From the NCBI GenBank assembly GCA_016927315.1, contig JAFGMV010000082.1, positions 1-46,014 on the forward strand: a stretch of 46,014 nt of DNA, written 5' to 3'. The position numbers were made by a program, and so were the translations under genes. The notes under the pieces were generated by a model, which saw only the letters and a list, made by a program, of their open reading frames with translations, searched no databases and was not told the DNA's origin. How positions within the stretch are numbered: position 1 is the first letter of the stretch; each line of letters opens with the position of its first letter. Positions 42,536 through 46,014 of this stretch are shown in pieces. Source of the stretch: Anaerolineales bacterium (GTDB lineage Bacteria > Chloroflexota > Anaerolineae > Anaerolineales > Villigracilaceae).

Positions 42536-43951
42536 ATGACTACAATAATTCGCTCCGGCAGCCTGGTGACTGCCGAAGACAAGTTTGAAGCAGATATCCT
42601 GATCGATGGTGGGAAGATCCTGGCAGTGGGACTGGATTTCAATGTCCCGGATGCTGAAGTGGTGGATGCCAGCGGGAAGTTGGTGATGCCGGGGGGGGTT
42701 GATCCGCACACGCATTTTGACCTGCCAATGTTTGGGACGATCTCTTCTGATGACCATTACACCGGTCACAAAGCTGCGGCCTTTGGCGGCACCACAACGG
42801 TGATCGATTTTGTTTCGCTCGATTTTCCAACATTTGCCGAATCGGTGAATGCCTGGCATACGAAAGCCGAAAAAGCGGCCATCGATTACTCATTTCATAT
42901 GAATCTGACGCGGATGGACGATGCCCTGGCTGGCGAGATACCTTCCCTGGTTGGAATGGGGATTACCACCTTGAAAGTCTTTACTGCCTATAATAACGTC
43001 TTGCGCCTGAATGACTGGGCGATATTTAAAGCCTTGCGGATCGCCAGGGAACATGGCATGTTGGTGATGCTGCATGCGGAAAATGGGGACGTGATTGAGA
43101 CGCTGGCGGCTGAGGCGCTGGCGGCCGGTCATACATCACCGGAGTGGCACGCCCGCACGCGCCCGGGTTGGGGGGCGGTTGAAGCAACCATGCGAGCGGC
43201 CGCCATGGCAGCTCAGGCTGAAGCGCCAGTATATGTTGTGCACATGAATATGGCCGGGGAAGTGGATATGCTCGAATATGCCCGGGAGCGGGGTGTTCCT
43301 GTCATGGGAGAAACCTGCCCGCAGTATTTGTTCTTTACCGAAGAAGACCTGGCTCGCCTGGATGGCGCCAAATGGATATGTTCTCCCCCGATGCGTACCC
43401 ATGAGGATAACACTCGCCTTTGGCAGGGTCTTGCAGAAGGGACCCTGCAGACGGTCGGGACAGATCACTGTCCGTTCTTCTTCGATGGAACCAGGCCAAT
43501 CGTTTATGAAGGCAGCGAAATTGCTATCCCGGGAAAGGAACTGGGCAGCGATGATTTCACGAAAATACCGAATGGCTTGCCGGGTGTTCAGGATCGCCTG
43601 CCGATCTTATGGTCTTTCGGTGTACGGGCTGGTCATATTACTGCCAATGAGTTTGTCGCTTTGAACTGTACTAACCCAGCCAGGATATTTGGACTGTATC
43701 CCCAAAAAGGCGCCTTGCTGCCCGGATCAGATGCAGATATCGTCATCTGGGATCCTGAAAGACGGGTGAAATATGGCGTGGCGCACAGCCATCAACGCAC
43801 AGACTACAATTTGTATGAAGGCTGGGAGCTAACCGGGTATCCTGAAAAAGTATTCCTGCGAGGTGAACTGATCGTAGATGGAGAAGAATGGCTTGGGAAG
43901 CGCGGCGGCGGCCGGTTTTTAAAACGCCGGCCAGGTGCACCGCTTCTTTAG
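42536..43951 (+). CDS. hyuA: Dihydropyrimidinase / HyuA-like hydantoinase
   Basis: Zinc-dependent cyclic-amide hydrolase of 471 residues that opens six- or five-membered rings such as dihydropyrimidines or hydantoins. Metal ligands are visible: GGVDPHTHFDLP (HxH, about residues 55-66), the Lys in GITTLKVFTAY that becomes carboxylated, LHAENGD (about 180), VYVVHMN (about 235) and the Asp in TVGTDHCPFF (about 313). ATG 42536 follows GGAGAGGGG. HyuA is a member of the E. coli ygeW-ygeX-ygeY-hyuA set, so it is the likely ring-opening enzyme of the purine pathway here, although it is 24 kb from ygeW. Classical pyrimidine catabolism is the alternative. Confidence 0.9.
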   Translation: MTTIIRSGSLVTAEDKFEADILIDGGKILAVGLDFNVPDAEVVDASGKLVMPGGVDPHTHFDLPMFGTISSDDHYTGHKAAAFGGTTTVIDFVSLDFPTFAESVNAWHTKAEKAAIDYSFHMNLTRMDDALAGEIPSLVGMGITTLKVFTAYNNVLRLNDWAIFKALRIAREHGMLVMLHAENGDVIETLAAEALAAGHTSPEWHARTRPGWGAVEATMRAAAMAAQAEAPVYVVHMNMAGEVDMLEYARERGVPVMGETCPQYLFFTEEDLARLDGAKWICSPPMRTHEDNTRLWQGLAEGTLQTVGTDHCPFFFDGTRPIVYEGSEIAIPGKELGSDDFTKIPNGLPGVQDRLPILWSFGVRAGHITANEFVALNCTNPARIFGLYPQKGALLPGSDADIVIWDPERRVKYGVAHSHQRTDYNLYEGWELTGYPEKVFLRGELIVDGEEWLGKRGGGRFLKRRPGAPLL

Positions 43952-43966
43952 TTCCCGGGGTGAGTT

Positions 43967-44322
43967 TTGAAAAATACCTGTGATTATCTGGTTGTCCATT
44001 GTGTTGATTGCCGCCTGCAGTCTTACCTGAATTCCTGGTTGGATGGGAACCTGCAAGAAAATAATTACGATCGGGTGTCGATTGCGGTATCCTTGATGCA
44101 GAAAAAGTCCTCGAGCAGGTCGCGGTAGCGCAGCGCTTACATAAGGTCAAGGAAGTTATTTTGATCAACCATGAAGACTGCGGGGCATATGGACCGGCAG
44201 GTACTTACGAACGCCATCTCGCAGACTAGCCTGCAGTGAAGGGTCGTATCTTCAACAAGCATCCGCCGCTAAAGATCGTAAAAATCTTTTTAAAGATAGA
44301 CGGTGAGTTTCAATCCGTTTAG
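43967..44322 (+). pseudogene. Broken carbonic-anhydrase-like gene
   Basis: From TTG 43967 the frame reads MKNTCDYLVVHCVDCRLQSY and SWLDGNLQENNYDRVSI, then a one-base deletion near 44089 shifts it. The shifted frame carries ILDAEKVLEQVAVAQRLHKV and VILINHEDCGAYGPAG, including the His and Cys that in beta-carbonic-anhydrase-like proteins bind zinc. A TAG at 44227-44229 then interrupts, and the same frame continues to a natural end at 44322 (LKIDGEFQSV). Two independent lesions make this a true pseudogene and not a sequencing slip at one point. It lies 15 bp after hyuA. Confidence 0.72.
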
Positions 44323-44404
44323 AGTGTTTCTGCCGAAAAAAAAACGGCGCTTTGTGTTTGCAATAAGGTATTATGGGAGTATTTCTAAACTGCTGCCTGG
44401 GCTC

Positions 44405-44893
44405 TCAATCTCCAGTTATTTCAGTTTCCCGGGCAGGCGATTCGGCCAGCATCGTACCTCTGCATCTGCGAGAGCCGCATTTGCAGGCATACCTTTCCTC
44501 CCATTCAGGTTCGTATTCCCCGGCGCGTTCAAGGCGGTAATCAAAGGTTATTTCTTCACCAGCCGGAATCTCTCGCAGTGATTCAATATAGACCCTGCCG
44601 GAGTCGATAACGGCTTCACAGTTTGGCTGGCAAGAATGATTGACGTACTTGGCTTCATTACCACCAATGCCGCCATCGATAACGGTGTCCTCGTCGACGA
44701 TAAACAAGAGTACGTGGGTGCAGCTGCCCGCATCGTCGTCATAACGGGTATCGGCTTCGTCTGGAGAAATCCGCTCACCCATGTATTCAATGATACGCGT
44801 GGCTTTTTGGATGTCGATTGCGGCGAAGACTCCCAAACCTTGAATACTGGAAGACCGGATTTCGATGAAGGGGAGATTTGTTCGATCAGGCAT
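44405..44893 (-). CDS. SET domain protein (putative protein-lysine methyltransferase)
   Basis: A compact SET protein of 162 residues. The N-SET part has IEIRSSSIQGLGVFAA, the core has the pseudoknot motifs YVNHSCQPNCEA and AGEEITFDYRL, and a post-SET zinc-like motif follows (YACKCGSRRCRG). These are the residues that bind SAM and the target lysine in eukaryotic histone methyltransferases. SET genes are scattered in bacteria and thought to have been acquired by transfer or kept as general protein methyltransferases. The target is unknown. ATG 44893 follows GAGAAG. It is transcribed alone, opposite to the hyuA side. Confidence 0.88.
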   Translation of the reverse strand: MPDRTNLPFIEIRSSSIQGLGVFAAIDIQKATRIIEYMGERISPDEADTRYDDDAGSCTHVLLFIVDEDTVIDGGIGGNEAKYVNHSCQPNCEAVIDSGRVYIESLREIPAGEEITFDYRLERAGEYEPEWEERYACKCGSRRCRGTMLAESPARETEITGD

Positions 44894-45020
44894 TTGTCAC
44901 TTCTCGATTGAATATATCAGCTACCGGACACTTGTCCCGGCGGTTAACGCCAGGGGGTACAGGCAGGGATTTTCTGCCTCTGTAAACATAAAGGCCAAGC
45001 GGCAGGAATTGAATAGTTAA

Positions 45021-46014
45021 TTAAGGTTGAGGAGTCCCAGTTGCAGGATCTTCGGTCATATTGGATGGGGAAGCGGGTATGGTTGTACTGACAATGTTCG
45101 AATACTCTGAGACGCCTCCATTGTTGTACGCTTGTACCCGGTAATAGTAAGTGACGCCGGCGGTTGCGCTGCTGTCTGAGTGCGTCATCAGATTAGTTTT
45201 GTCTGGACTGGCTTGCGTTCTTCCGATCTCGATCCAACTGCTGTTGTCGGGTGAGCGCTCAACGATAAAACCGGCTTCGTTACTGGCGCTGTCAATCCAT
45301 GATAATGTGATTTTGTCTCCAGAGCCGAGGCTTGCTGTCAGGTTGACAGGGGCAGAAGGGGTTGCAGCCAATGTCGTGACGCTGGCTGGTTTCGAATAAC
45401 CGGATCTGCCATTGTTGTTGTAAGCCAATATCCGGTAATGGTAAGACGTGTTGGCTTCCAGATATCCATCAGTATAGGAATAAAGGTTTTCGGGGTCAGG
45501 ATGAGCATCAATTGCAGCCACCTCTATCCAGGAATTTCCATAAAGCGAGCGTTCGATCTTGAAACCGATAGTATTGCCGCTGCTGTAGGTCCAGGTCAGG
45601 ATTACCTGATTGTCTGAATTGGCGCTTGCGGTCAGGGATTCTGGCGTGAGGGGCGGTGGGGCCAGGGTGGCGGCGCTGGCCAGATTAGAGGAAGCGGAGT
45701 CGCCGCCGTCATTGTAGGCCAGCACCCGGTAGTAGTAGGTGGCGTTGGGGGCCAGGCCGGTATCGGCGTAGGCGACGGTCTTTCCGCTGTCCGGGCTGGC
45801 TGCGGTGGAGGCGATCCCGGTCCAGGCGCTGCCGTCCGGCGAGCGTTCGACTCGGAAGCCGAGTTCGTCGCCGGCGTTGTCAATCCAGGTCAGGGTGACC
45901 TGGGTGCTTGAGCCGGAGAGGGCTGCTAGTGCGCCGGGCGGCGCCGGGGGCGGGATGAGGGCGGTTCCACTGGTGGTGATGCGCACAGCCGCCCAGTCCA
46001 GGCCGAAGTCGCGC
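45021..46014 (-). CDS. Fibronectin type III repeat protein (partial, N-terminus beyond window)
   Basis: The open frame runs past the right window edge, so only the C-terminal 330 residues are seen. Three FN3 repeats of about 95 residues follow one another, each with VTLTWIDNAGDELGFRVERS-like and YYYRVLAYNDGG-like strands. The repeats are very alike and end in a Thr/Pro-rich tail (ATGTPQP). Such tandems are spacer modules in secreted enzymes and surface proteins. The catalytic or binding part must lie beyond 46014. The high GC of the part near the edge, compared with the rest, suggests recent repeat expansion. Confidence 0.85.
   Translation of the reverse strand, partial: RDFGLDWAAVRITTSGTALIPPPAPPGALAALSGSSTQVTLTWIDNAGDELGFRVERSPDGSAWTGIASTAASPDSGKTVAYADTGLAPNATYYYRVLAYNDGGDSASSNLASAATLAPPPLTPESLTASANSDNQVILTWTYSSGNTIGFKIERSLYGNSWIEVAAIDAHPDPENLYSYTDGYLEANTSYHYRILAYNNNGRSGYSKPASVTTLAATPSAPVNLTASLGSGDKITLSWIDSASNEAGFIVERSPDNSSWIEIGRTQASPDKTNLMTHSDSSATAGVTYYYRVQAYNNGGVSEYSNIVSTTIPASPSNMTEDPATGTPQP

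Overview
The window looks like chromosome from a member of the Chloroflexota, most likely class Anaerolineae. This is judged from gene style, not from a marker gene: lipoproteins with Thr/Pro-rich linkers (SH3-like and GH18 proteins), tandem CarD-like regulators, a DUF2270-type membrane protein, BMP-type nucleoside ABC transport and extracellular FN3 repeats. There is no rRNA, tRNA, insertion sequence, prophage or CRISPR array that I can support.

Layout. 271-2461 (minus): SH3-like lipoprotein and MFS transporter. 2814-5335 (plus): a strong promoter and a LacI-type operator drive a MATE transporter and its LacI regulator. 5380-10377 (minus): DEAD-box helicase, PEP carboxylase, a small SHOCT-like membrane protein and an RRM protein. 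11238-12619 (plus): two CarD-like genes, then a separate transcription unit with three tandem c-di-GMP-I (GEMM-I) riboswitch-like aptamers ending in a terminator. 12982-18369: a promoter flanked by two GntR-type operators, an 8-oxoguanine deaminase/SsnA-like gene, a GntR/UTRA regulator, two different carbamoyltransferases (the second clearly YgeW-like) and carbamate kinase. 18381-31935: GT-C membrane protein, complete BMP-type purine-nucleoside ABC transporter, XdhD-like fused molybdenum hydroxylase, threonine-synthase-like PLP enzyme, AI-2E-family protein and GT2 glycosyltransferase. 32094-33972 (minus): CPD photolyase and a peroxiredoxin-like gene with an in-frame UGA at the redox-active CxxC, probably selenocysteine. 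34494-37607: PatB/MalY-like C-S lyase, a helically phased palindrome array, a methyltransferase and gene remnants. 37804-39340: a third GntR-type operator in front of a TrpB-like fold-type-II PLP enzyme. 39428-46014: GH18 lipoprotein, an unknown gene, a DUF2270-DUF2179 fusion, a HyuA-like dihydropyrimidinase, a broken carbonic-anhydrase-like gene, a SET-domain protein and an FN3-repeat protein cut by the window edge.

How the genes fit together. SsnA-like deaminase, YgeW, carbamate kinase, XdhD, HyuA and two PLP enzymes, plus purine uptake, recall the E. coli ygeW-hyuA-yqeA-ssnA-xdhD region and related anaerobic purine/urate degradation loci. I infer a pathway from imported purines through oxidation, ring opening and carbamoyl phosphate to ATP by carbamate kinase. 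The shared operator TTGTCTGACAA links the ssnA end to the PLP gene 25 kb away. Strongest points for follow-up: the triple riboswitch array, the probable selenoprotein and this dispersed purine regulon.
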